Of a stretch of DNA of 6,824 nt, positions 1-6,051 are shown piece after piece (the first letter of the stretch is position 1; each line of letters begins with the position of its first letter). The notes under the pieces were generated by a model, which worked only from the letters and a program-made list of their open reading frames with translations, did no database searches and had not been told where the DNA came from. The stretch is from the NCBI GenBank assembly GCA_030641695.1, contig DAOWGY010000336.1, forward strand, positions 1 to 6,824, in the 5' to 3' direction. A program made the position numbers and the translations under genes. The DNA is from Gammaproteobacteria bacterium (lineage in GTDB: Bacteria; Pseudomonadota; Gammaproteobacteria; Steroidobacterales; Woeseiaceae).

Positions 1-267
1 CAGACCGTCCGCGATGAGCCACTGCTCGTAAGGTTCCGTGTAGGCCCAGCGAAACTGGCCTGGTCGCTGAATTTCGAGCGTGCCCTTTGTCACTTCCAGA
101 ACCTGGCCTTCCGCATCGATCAGGGACTGTTCGAATCGGCCGGACAACGTGATCACGTCAGTCACGAACGCGTCGACGAGTTGCTGTCCCTCATCAACCG
201 AGGTATCTGCGGCAAATACCTGCATGGCGAGCAGCGCAGCGGCACACAATATGGTTTCTCGTTTCAA
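1..267 (-). CDS. lolA: Outer-membrane lipoprotein carrier LolA, N-terminal part (cut by window edge)
   Basis: Periplasmic chaperone that takes lipoproteins from the inner-membrane LolCDE complex and passes them to LolB at the outer membrane. The 89 codons in the window begin MKRETILCAAALLAMQVFAAD, a Sec signal peptide with a basic n-region, a hydrophobic core and a plausible cleavage near VFA|AD. The mature part shows LolA hallmarks: LSGRFEQS at about residues 43-50, then RPGQFRWAYTEPYEQW and IADG near residues 68-88. The start is TTG at 267. The ftsK stop (TGA, 274-276) lies in the same frame only two codons upstream, so no earlier start exists, and the next ATG (codon 15) would destroy the signal peptide. 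A GAGG at 279-282, inside the end of ftsK, is the best but rather distant ribosome-binding site. It is almost certainly cotranscribed with ftsK, as in E. coli. LolA is usually about 200-220 residues, so more than half lies beyond the left edge. Confidence 0.93.
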   Translation of the reverse strand, partial: MKRETILCAAALLAMQVFAADTSVDEGQQLVDAFVTDVITLSGRFEQSLIDAEGQVLEVTKGTLEIQRPGQFRWAYTEPYEQWLIADGL

Positions 268-273
268 ATCCCG

Positions 274-2592
274 TCAATCCTCGGTCGGCGCCTGCACCAG
301 AATCTCGCGAGTGCCATTGGGTTGCAGTGGCCCGACCATGCCCGCGGCTTCCATCGACTCCACCATACGCGCTGCGCGGTTGTAACCGATTTTCAGTCGC
401 CGCTGTACACCGGAGATCGATGCTTTGCGAGTATCCATGACGACCTGCACAGCCTGGTCATACAACGGATCCTGCTCGGCGTCCGAAATATCACCCGGCA
501 ATTTGTCAATGCCAACCAGGCTTGGAGTTGGACCCGTGGGCCCGTCGAGAATTTCATCGAGATAACGTGGCATGCCCATCTTTTTCAGGTGTCTCACGAC
601 CGCATGCACTTCGTGATCGGCGACGAACGCGCCATGCACACGAGTGGGCATCGAGGTACCTGGCGGCAGGTACAGCATGTCGCCGTGCCCGAGCAGGTTT
701 TCGGCACCTTGCTGATCGAGGATCGTCCGTGAATCGACCCTCGCGGACACCTGGAACGCGATTCTCGAAGGCACATTGGCCTTGATCAGCCCGGTAATAA
801 CGTCCACTGACGGCCTCTGTGTCGCCAGCAACATGTGGATTCCGGATGCGCGCGCCTTCTGCGCAAGTCGCGCGATCAACTCTTCGACCTTTTTGCCGAC
901 GATCATCATCATGTCGGCGAGTTCGTCGATGATAACGACGATAAAGGGCAACGGCGCAAGCGTTGGATGCTCGAACGGTTTTTCCTCGTCCTCGAACGGC
1001 GGCGGCGTGAACGTCGGATCCTTGATCGGGTCGCCGGCGGCAATTGCCTCATTGACCTTGCGGTTGTAGCCGCCGATATTACGGACGCCGAGCGGCGCCA
1101 TGAGGCGATAGCGGCGGTCCATCTCGGCAACACACCAGCGCAGCGCGTTCGCCGCTTCTTTCATGTCCGTGACGACTGGTGTCAACAGGTGCGGAATGCC
1201 CTCGTACACCGATAACTCGAGCATCTTCGGATCGATCATGATCAGGCGAACCTGCTCGGGCTGAGTCTTGTAGAGAATGCTGAGCACCATTGCATTGATC
1301 GCCACGGACTTGCCGGACCCCGTGGTGCCCGCGATCAGTAAATGCGGCATGCGCGCCAGGTCCGCAACCACGGAATTGCCGCCGATGTCCTTGCCCAGCG
1401 CCAGCGTCAGCGGAGAGTGCAATTCGTCGTAAGCGCGGGACTTGAGGATTTCACCGAGCGTCACGAGTTGCCAGTTTTCGTTCGGTATCTCGAGGCCAAC
1501 GAACGACTTGCCCGGAATTACCTCCACGACGCGCACACTGACGACCGACAGCGAGCGCGCCAGGTCTTTCGCAAGATTGACGATCTGGCTGACCTTTACG
1601 CCTGGCGCAGGATCGAGTTCGAAACGCGTAATCACCGGTCCCGGCGAAACGGACTTGACCTCGACCTCGATCCCGAAATCCCGCAGCTTGAGTTCGACGA
1701 GCCGCGACATCGATTTGAGCGACTCTTGCGAGTAGCCCGGCTTCTGCGCCGGCGGGTCGTCGAGCAGCGACAGCGGCGGCAGCTCGCCAGCCGCTGGGGG
1801 ATCGAATAACGGCACCTGGCGTTCGCGCTCGGCCCTCGCGCTGGGCTCGAGCGACCGCAACACCGGTTCGATCTTTGGCGGTAACCTGCCCGCCGTACGC
1901 TTCCTCTCGACCTCCATGACACCCTGCCGTGCAGCCTGCAGGCGGCGACCCGCCGCCCGGTCTCGCAATTCGGCAATTTTCACACGCGCTTTCTCGTAGC
2001 CGACGAGGCACCAGTGGCCGACGCGATCCATCACGTTGAACCAGGAAATACCGAGGAACAGTGATATCGATGCAATCCAGAGTACGAACAGCAATGTGCT
2101 CGCGCCGAGGAGTTTCATTACTGACTCGAGCTGGTGGCCCACAACCTGGCCGACGATGCCGCCCGCAGTTTCGTTGAAGCCGAGCGATGAAAAATGCAAG
2201 GTCGACAGCGCACAACTCGTGACCAGCGTTGCCAGAAATCCGCCCAGGCGCAACGCGTAGTCCATGCGCGTGAGTGCCTGCTGCGTTTTCTGTTCGCGAT
2301 ACAGCATCCAGCCGAGATAGAACACCATCACTGTGAACAGATAGGCCGGACGCCCGAAGAAATTGAACAACAAATCGGCAATCAGCGCACCAACCCGCCC
2401 GATGCCGTTCTGCACCTCGGCGGAGCTGGTCGCCTGACTGAATCCCGGATCGGATGGGTCGTAAGTAAACAGCGCGAACCAGAGAATGAAGGCAAGCACA
2501 CCGAACACATACAAAGCACCTTCACGCAACGCACGATGCACCTGGGCGGACAGTCTGGCGACGGGTTGACTCGATTTTCGGGCTCTAGCCAT
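274..2592 (-). CDS. ftsK: DNA translocase FtsK
   Basis: Septum-anchored, ATP-driven DNA pump that clears chromosome termini at division and activates XerCD recombination at dif. Its 772 residues show the full family plan. The N-terminal membrane domain has about four hydrophobic segments, roughly 25-45, 68-97, 115-137 and 163-185. A short linker rich in Arg, Ala, Glu and Pro spans about 190-285. The motor domain follows, with Walker A GTTGSGKS at 422-429, Walker B ending VVIIDELAD at 552-560, and LLATQRPSVDVITGLIK and LDQQGAENLLGHGDM at about 588-639. The C-terminal winged-helix gamma domain (about 708-765, with SGVQRRLKIGYNRAARM) is the part that reads KOPS sites in known homologues. The linker is far shorter than in the 1329-residue E. 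coli protein, which is usual outside enterics. The ATG at 2590-2592 is the only possible upstream start, because an in-frame stop lies 15 bases before it. No clear Shine-Dalgarno is visible. lolA follows after 6 bases. Confidence 0.98.
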   Translation of the reverse strand: MARARKSSQPVARLSAQVHRALREGALYVFGVLAFILWFALFTYDPSDPGFSQATSSAEVQNGIGRVGALIADLLFNFFGRPAYLFTVMVFYLGWMLYREQKTQQALTRMDYALRLGGFLATLVTSCALSTLHFSSLGFNETAGGIVGQVVGHQLESVMKLLGASTLLFVLWIASISLFLGISWFNVMDRVGHWCLVGYEKARVKIAELRDRAAGRRLQAARQGVMEVERKRTAGRLPPKIEPVLRSLEPSARAERERQVPLFDPPAAGELPPLSLLDDPPAQKPGYSQESLKSMSRLVELKLRDFGIEVEVKSVSPGPVITRFELDPAPGVKVSQIVNLAKDLARSLSVVSVRVVEVIPGKSFVGLEIPNENWQLVTLGEILKSRAYDELHSPLTLALGKDIGGNSVVADLARMPHLLIAGTTGSGKSVAINAMVLSILYKTQPEQVRLIMIDPKMLELSVYEGIPHLLTPVVTDMKEAANALRWCVAEMDRRYRLMAPLGVRNIGGYNRKVNEAIAAGDPIKDPTFTPPPFEDEEKPFEHPTLAPLPFIVVIIDELADMMMIVGKKVEELIARLAQKARASGIHMLLATQRPSVDVITGLIKANVPSRIAFQVSARVDSRTILDQQGAENLLGHGDMLYLPPGTSMPTRVHGAFVADHEVHAVVRHLKKMGMPRYLDEILDGPTGPTPSLVGIDKLPGDISDAEQDPLYDQAVQVVMDTRKASISGVQRRLKIGYNRAARMVESMEAAGMVGPLQPNGTREILVQAPTED

Positions 2593-2602
2593 ATTTAAAG
2601 TA
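2593..2602. repeat. Direct repeat copy 1, ATTTAAAGTA, next to the ftsK start
   Basis: An exact 10-base copy of the sequence at 2633-2642, with a start-to-start distance of 40 bases. This copy directly abuts the ftsK start codon. A further overlapping TAAAGTA follows at 2601-2607. The two copies bracket the 2620-2629 palindrome, an arrangement compatible with a regulator-binding region. In AT-rich DNA chance is also possible. Confidence 0.5.
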
Positions 2603-2619
2603 AAGTATTATGAATAAGC

Positions 2620-2629
2620 GCTAATTAGC
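2620..2629. promoter_or_regulatory. Perfect 10-base palindrome GCTAATTAGC, possible operator
   Basis: A fully self-complementary 10-mer lies between the two direct repeats, just downstream of the predicted ftsK transcription start. The position and symmetry suit a dimeric repressor. No known regulator's consensus is recognised, so the assignment is tentative. Confidence 0.35.
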
Positions 2630-2632
2630 TGA

Positions 2633-2642
2633 ATTTAAAGTA
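2633..2642. repeat. Direct repeat copy 2, ATTTAAAGTA, at the ftsK -10/start site
   Basis: Second exact copy of the 10-base repeat. It touches the first base of the candidate -10 and covers the expected transcription start of ftsK, where a bound protein would block or tune initiation. The function is inferred. Confidence 0.5.
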
Positions 2643-2669
2643 CTATAACAGAATCAAGAGCTGCGTCAG
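2642..2669 (-). promoter_or_regulatory. Candidate sigma-70 promoter of ftsK–lolA
   Basis: Read on the minus strand, CTGACG (2669-2664) matches four of six bases of the -35 consensus, and TATAGT (2647-2642) matches five of six of the -10. They are separated by 16 bases. Transcription would begin near 2635, leaving a leader of about 43 bases before the ftsK ATG. The element is inferred from sequence only. Confidence 0.45.
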
Positions 2670-2673
2670 ACGC
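2663..2673. promoter_or_regulatory. Inverted repeat GCGTC-A-GACGC over the ftsK -35
   Basis: Two perfect 5-base arms flank a single central base at 2668. The element covers the whole proposed -35 hexamer of ftsK (2664-2669). It could be an operator, or a chance symmetry arising from the -35 sequence. Confidence 0.3.
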
Positions 2674-2858
2674 GCCAAACGATGGCCATGTCCGTGGTCG
2701 TGGTGCCCACGCCTACCCCTCCGCTGGCATATGGATGCTTAACGAGTCTGTTTTCCCTACACTAGCCCAAGGATCATTTGACGCACGCTGACAGCCTTGA
2801 AAACCCCGACTGCAACCGCAACTCGACTGTCTTCGTTCGCAGATTCACGATTTTCGCC

Positions 2859-2863
2859 AAGGG
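2859..2863 (+). promoter_or_regulatory. Ribosome-binding site that fixes the trxB start
   Basis: AAGGG lies 10 bases before the ATG at 2874. No comparable purine-rich site precedes the in-frame TTG at 2778. Similarity to E. coli TrxB also begins at the ATG (SDLKHCRVLILGSGPAG against GTTKHSKLLILGSGPAG). Together these favour the 330-residue protein over a 362-residue one. Confidence 0.7.
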
Positions 2864-2873
2864 CAAATTATAC

Positions 2874-3866
2874 ATGAGTGACTTGAAGCATTGCCGGGTT
2901 CTGATACTGGGCTCGGGCCCCGCCGGATATGCAGCTGCCGTTTACGCGGCGCGTGCGAACCTCAATCCCGTGATGATCACCGGCATCGAACAGGGCGGCC
3001 AGTTGATGACTACGACCGACGTCGACAATTGGCCCGGCGATGTCGAGGGACTGCAAGGGCCCGATTTGATGGACCGGATGCTCAAGCACGCACAACGCTA
3101 TGACACGGAGATCATCAACGATCACATCCACACGGCTGATGTCTCGGCCCGACCGTTTCGCCTCGACGGCGACCGTGGCAGCTACACCAGCGACGCACTG
3201 ATTATTGCCACGGGTGCAACTGCCCAATACCTCGGCTTGGCGTCCGAGGAGGCGTTCAAGGGCCGCGGTGTATCGGCTTGTGCGACCTGCGATGGATTTT
3301 TCTTCCGTGGCAAAGACGTGGCCGTGATCGGTGGCGGCAGCACGGCCGTCGAAGAGGCACTGTACCTCAGCAATATTGCATCGAAAGTCACGCTCGTACA
3401 CCGCCGCGATGAGCTTCGCGCTGAGAAGATCCTGCAGGACAGGCTGTTCGAAAGAGCCGCACAAGGAATTGTCGCTCTGCAGTGGGACCACGTGCTGGAT
3501 GAGGTCCTCGGCGACGACTCCGGAGTCACCGGGATACGCGTGCGGAGTACCAGCGATGAATCGCAAACTTCCGACATTGACCTCGCAGGCGTCTTCATCG
3601 CGATCGGGCACAGCCCGAACACGGGTCTGTTCAAGGATCAGTTACAGATGCGCAACGGCTACATAACGATCAAATCCGGCATCGATGGCGACGCCACTGC
3701 TACAAGCGTACCCGGAGTATTCGCTGCAGGTGATGTCGCAGATCACGTCTACCGCCAGGCGATAACATCGGCCGGCGCCGGCTGCATGGCAGCTCTCGAT
3801 GCAGAAAAATACCTCGACGCGCTGGATTCCGGTGACAACCTCGACAGCGGCGACGCCGCCGCCTGA
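2874..3866 (+). CDS. trxB: Thioredoxin-disulfide reductase (NADPH)
   Basis: Cytoplasmic flavoenzyme that passes electrons from NADPH through FAD and a redox dithiol to oxidised thioredoxin. In the 330-residue protein, GSGPAG at 13-18 is the FAD Rossmann motif. The NADPH domain contains the redox-active CATC at 136-139, GGGSTAVE at 153-160, and HRRDELRAEK at 176-185, whose arginines are the usual NADPH phosphate-binding set. The C-terminal FAD motif GVFAAGDVAD is at 281-290, followed by the conserved YRQAITSAGAGCMAA. The length is close to the roughly 320 residues of E. coli TrxB. The extra length is an acidic tail with two LDSGD copies at 317-321 and 323-327. An in-frame upstream extension to TTG 2778 is rejected because it is not family-like and lacks a ribosome-binding site. 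The next gene starts 15 bases after the stop, indicating an operon. Confidence 0.97.
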   Translation: MSDLKHCRVLILGSGPAGYAAAVYAARANLNPVMITGIEQGGQLMTTTDVDNWPGDVEGLQGPDLMDRMLKHAQRYDTEIINDHIHTADVSARPFRLDGDRGSYTSDALIIATGATAQYLGLASEEAFKGRGVSACATCDGFFFRGKDVAVIGGGSTAVEEALYLSNIASKVTLVHRRDELRAEKILQDRLFERAAQGIVALQWDHVLDEVLGDDSGVTGIRVRSTSDESQTSDIDLAGVFIAIGHSPNTGLFKDQLQMRNGYITIKSGIDGDATATSVPGVFAAGDVADHVYRQAITSAGAGCMAALDAEKYLDALDSGDNLDSGDAAA

Positions 3867-3881
3867 TGTCATGAGGGGCGA

Positions 3882-5024
3882 ATGCGGCTAACCGTCCACG
3901 ACGCAATCGCCGATATCGCCGCTGCTGAGTGGAATGCCGTTGCGGGCGACGAATACCCTTTTCTGCGACACGAGTTCCTGCTGGCGGCAGAGCAAACAGG
4001 ATCTGTTTCGGCCGACGCCGGCTGGATACCGCGCCACCTGACGGTCGAGAAAGACGGCACGCTGCTCGGCGCGATGCCCTTGTATGAAAAGGACCATTCC
4101 TGGGGAGAGTTCGTATTTGACTGGGCCTGGGCACGTGCTTACGAGCGTGCCGGTCTGCCGTACTACCCCAAGCTGGTCTCGGCCGTGCCGTTCACGCCGG
4201 CCCCGAGCCGCCGATTGCTGCTGGCCGAGAATGCCGGCGCCGATGTCGCCCGCGTACTCATTGACGGAGCGATCGCCCTTGCCGAAAAAACAGGGTGTTC
4301 GTCATTGCACATCCTGTTTCCCCTCGAAGACGAACTGCCACTGTTTCGCGATGCGGGCCTCCGAGTCCGCAAGGACTGCCAGTTTCATTGGGAAAACCGC
4401 GACTACGCCGATTTCGACGCATTTCTGCAAACATTCACCGCAGTCAAACGCAAGAAGGCGCGGCGGGACCGACGGCGGGTCAGCGAGGCCGGCATTCAGT
4501 TTCGCCGCTTGCGGGGTGCGGATCTCGATACGGATACCTGGGAGACAGTATTCCGCATGATCAGCATCACTTTCATGCGTCGCGGCTCACTCCCCTACTA
4601 CGACCTCGACTTCTTCCTTCGTATTGCTGCGGCATTGCCCGACAACATCCTGGTCATCCTCGCTGAACAAGACGGCCAGCCGATCGCGGCTGCCGTGTTT
4701 TATGAGAGTGCGTCTACGCTGTACGGCCGCTACTGGGGGAGCACCGGCTACCACAATGCGCTGCATTTCGAGACCTGTTACTACCAAGGCATCGAATACT
4801 GCATCGACAAGGGCCTGCAGCGGTTCGAGCCGGGCACACAAGGAGAGCACAAGATTAGCCGGGGCTTTGCGCCGGTATACACGTGGTCAGCTCACTGGCT
4901 CGCACATCCCGAGTTTCTCTCGGCGATCGGCGATTACCTCGAAGAAGAGGGCCACCATGTCGACCGATATGTTGACGCTATTGATTCCCATAGCCCATAC
5001 CGGGACGACAGGGAGCCGACATGA
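3882..5024 (+). CDS. GNAT/FemAB-like acyltransferase of the COG3146 (DUF482) family
   Basis: A 380-residue soluble protein with no signal peptide or membrane segment. I recognise it as the uncharacterised family annotated as predicted N-acyltransferase, or as peptidoglycan-related. No substrate is known to me. Family-like stretches include KLVSAVPFTPAPSRRLL at 97-113, QFHWENRDYADFDAFL at 167-182, a very basic KRKKARRDRRR at 189-199, and the C-terminal signature LHFETCYYQGIEYCI at 294-308 with FEPGTQGEHKISRGF at 315-329. The ATG at 3882 is preceded by GAGGGG at 3873-3878, a strong ribosome-binding site. The frame is the same as trxB, with one TGA and five codons between them. The stop overlaps the aat start as ATGA (5021-5024), so the two proteins should be translationally coupled. 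E. coli has cydDC at this position. A role near Aat is inferred from context and fold class only. Confidence 0.88.
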   Translation: MRLTVHDAIADIAAAEWNAVAGDEYPFLRHEFLLAAEQTGSVSADAGWIPRHLTVEKDGTLLGAMPLYEKDHSWGEFVFDWAWARAYERAGLPYYPKLVSAVPFTPAPSRRLLLAENAGADVARVLIDGAIALAEKTGCSSLHILFPLEDELPLFRDAGLRVRKDCQFHWENRDYADFDAFLQTFTAVKRKKARRDRRRVSEAGIQFRRLRGADLDTDTWETVFRMISITFMRRGSLPYYDLDFFLRIAAALPDNILVILAEQDGQPIAAAVFYESASTLYGRYWGSTGYHNALHFETCYYQGIEYCIDKGLQRFEPGTQGEHKISRGFAPVYTWSAHWLAHPEFLSAIGDYLEEEGHHVDRYVDAIDSHSPYRDDREPT

Positions 5025-5758
5025 GCGGCAACAATCGTATTGTCTGGATATCGACCGACGACCCGCCCGAGTCTTTTCCGAATATCGAGCAGGCGATGCG
5101 GGAGCCGGATGGCTTGCTCGCGGCTGGCGGGGACCTCAGCAGCTCGCGGTTACTGGCGGCGTACAGACTCGGCATTTTCCCGTGGTTCGATCAGGGGCAA
5201 CCGATACTCTGGTGGTCGCCGGATCCGCGTTGCGTCCTGGTTCCGGGTGATTTTCATGTCTCGCGGCGACTGGGCCGTGAATTGAGTCGCTCCGATGCGA
5301 CCATCAACTTCAACACCTGTTTCAGCGAGGTCGTTCACAGTTGCGCAGAACCACGCATCGCGCAACAGGGCACGTGGATTACGGCGGAAATGATTGCCGC
5401 ATTCGAGCGTCTGCACGAGCAAGGCTGGGCGCATTCAGTCGAGGTCTGGCAGGAGAACGCACTGGTAGGCGGCCTCTACGGCCTTGCGATAGGCAAGGTA
5501 TTCTTCGGTGAATCGATGTTCAGCCGGCAAAGCAATGCATCGAAATACGCGCTGCTGGCACTGTCCAGCTACCTGAAAAAAAGCGGCTTCGCGCTGATCG
5601 ATTGCCAGGTCATCTCACAGCACCTGACGACGCTCGGCGCCACGCTGATGCCGCGGCGCGCATTTGCCCACCTGCTGGAAACCGCCTGCAAGTCGATAGC
5701 ACGGTTCGACAGCTGGCCGGCGCAAGCCGTGCCCGCCCGTGATTTAACCTCGATTTAA
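5021..5758 (+). CDS. aat: Leucyl/phenylalanyl-tRNA–protein transferase
   Basis: Cytoplasmic enzyme that moves Leu or Phe from aminoacyl-tRNA to proteins with N-terminal Arg or Lys, creating N-degrons that ClpS delivers to ClpAP. Its 245 residues compare with 234 in E. coli. Family motifs are EPDGLLAAGGDLS at 28-40, LGIFPWF at 50-56, WWSPDPR at 64-70, GTWITAEM at 117-124, AHSVEVW at 137-143, FFGESMFSR at 161-169, NASKYAL at 172-178 and LIDCQ at 192-196. E164 and Q196 match the catalytic pair known in E. coli as E156 and Q188, with the same offset of eight. The ATG overlaps the upstream gene's TGA, and GGGAG at 5011-5015 sits five bases before it. clpA, its pathway partner, lies nearby on the opposite strand. 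No ate/bpt gene follows, unlike in Pseudomonas. Confidence 0.97.
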   Translation: MSGNNRIVWISTDDPPESFPNIEQAMREPDGLLAAGGDLSSSRLLAAYRLGIFPWFDQGQPILWWSPDPRCVLVPGDFHVSRRLGRELSRSDATINFNTCFSEVVHSCAEPRIAQQGTWITAEMIAAFERLHEQGWAHSVEVWQENALVGGLYGLAIGKVFFGESMFSRQSNASKYALLALSSYLKKSGFALIDCQVISQHLTTLGATLMPRRAFAHLLETACKSIARFDSWPAQAVPARDLTSI

Positions 5759-5770
5759 GCCCGCATCGCG

Positions 5771-5799
5771 TTGCAATAAGGCGGCCATTTCTGCACAAT
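5771..5799 (+). promoter_or_regulatory. Candidate promoter of infA
   Basis: TTGCAA (5771-5776) and CACAAT (5794-5799) each match four of six consensus bases and are separated by exactly 17 bases. They lie in the 74-base gap between aat and infA. Initiation would fall near 5806, giving a leader of about 27 bases. It is a moderate match. Read-through from the aat operon could also supply infA. Confidence 0.4.
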
Positions 5800-5832
5800 T
5801 CGCGAGCCTTTTCACAGAGAGATACCGTTACC

Positions 5833-6051
5833 TTGGCCAAAGAAGAAGCCATTCAGATGGAAGGCGTCGTCGTTGAGACGCTGCCCAACACCACATTCCG
5901 TGTTGAGCTCGAGAACAGTCATGTCGTGACAGCGCATATTTCCGGGAAGATGCGCAAGAATTACATTCGTATCCTTACCGGTGACAGCGTCACGGTCGAG
6001 CTCACACCCTATGACCTTAGCAAGGGCCGCATCGTCTATCGCGGCCGCTAG
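5833..6051 (+). CDS. infA: Translation initiation factor IF-1
   Basis: A small single S1/OB-fold protein that binds the ribosomal A site on the 30S subunit and works with IF-2 and IF-3 in initiation. The 72 residues equal the E. coli length, and the sequence is nearly the same, with LPNTTFRVELENSHVVTAHI, SGKMRKNYIRILTGD and LTPYDLSKGRIVYR. The start must be the TTG at 5833, giving MAKEEAIQMEG, which aligns with E. coli MAKEDNIEMQG. The next in-frame ATG is codon 9 and would remove the conserved N-terminus. A GAGAGA at 5817-5822 is a modest ribosome-binding site 10 bases upstream. A rare start codon on an initiation factor gene recalls infC, whose AUU start underlies autoregulation by IF-3. 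Whether TTG has a similar role here is unknown. The gene ends 16 bases from the convergent clpA stop. Confidence 0.97.
   Translation: MAKEEAIQMEGVVVETLPNTTFRVELENSHVVTAHISGKMRKNYIRILTGDSVTVELTPYDLSKGRIVYRGR

Larger units (their letters stand above)
2593..2873. other. Divergent ftsK–trxB control region
   Basis: This 281-base gap separates the divergent starts of ftsK and trxB. The ftsK-proximal part, about 2593-2660, is AT-rich and holds the candidate ftsK promoter, a direct repeat and a palindrome. The trxB-proximal part has ordinary GC content. I found no convincing sigma-70 pair for trxB: TACACT at 2758-2763 could be a -10, but its -35 is poor. The region is open in frame with trxB back to a TTG at 2778, but that stretch is not TrxB-like. 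E. coli carries lrp in this interval. No lrp or other gene is recognisable here. Confidence 0.7.

Noticed and set aside
1342..1809. Long plus-strand open frames inside ftsK
   Set aside because: They are antisense to a fully supported gene, are rich in Arg as expected of GC-rich shadow frames, and have no family resemblance.
2636..2654. LexA (SOS) box upstream of ftsK, since E. coli ftsK is damage-inducible
   Set aside because: The minus strand has one CTGT half-site, but eight bases later it reads TTTA rather than ACAG, so only half a box is present.
2699..2711. Hairpin CGTGG-TGC-CCACG as a terminator or riboswitch stem
   Set aside because: The stem is only five base pairs with no T tract, and it lies between divergent genes where no terminator is needed.
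2682..2765. A 27-codon reading frame from ATG 2682 (MAMSVVVVPTPTPPLAYG...) upstream of trxB, possible leader peptide
   Set aside because: No ribosome-binding site precedes it, there is no regulatory codon run or attenuator hairpin after it, and nothing resembles a known leader. Chance is sufficient.
2778..2873. N-terminal extension of TrxB from TTG 2778
   Set aside because: The 32 extra residues do not resemble TrxB. The family N-terminus begins at ATG 2874, which has a ribosome-binding site.
2868..3611. A 247-codon minus-strand open frame antisense to trxB
   Set aside because: It lies wholly within the well-supported trxB gene and has no recognisable motif. It is a GC-driven shadow frame.
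5761..5784. CCGC/GCGG pairing after aat as a terminator
   Set aside because: It is a four-base stem with a 16-base loop and no T tract, and it overlaps the better infA promoter candidate.
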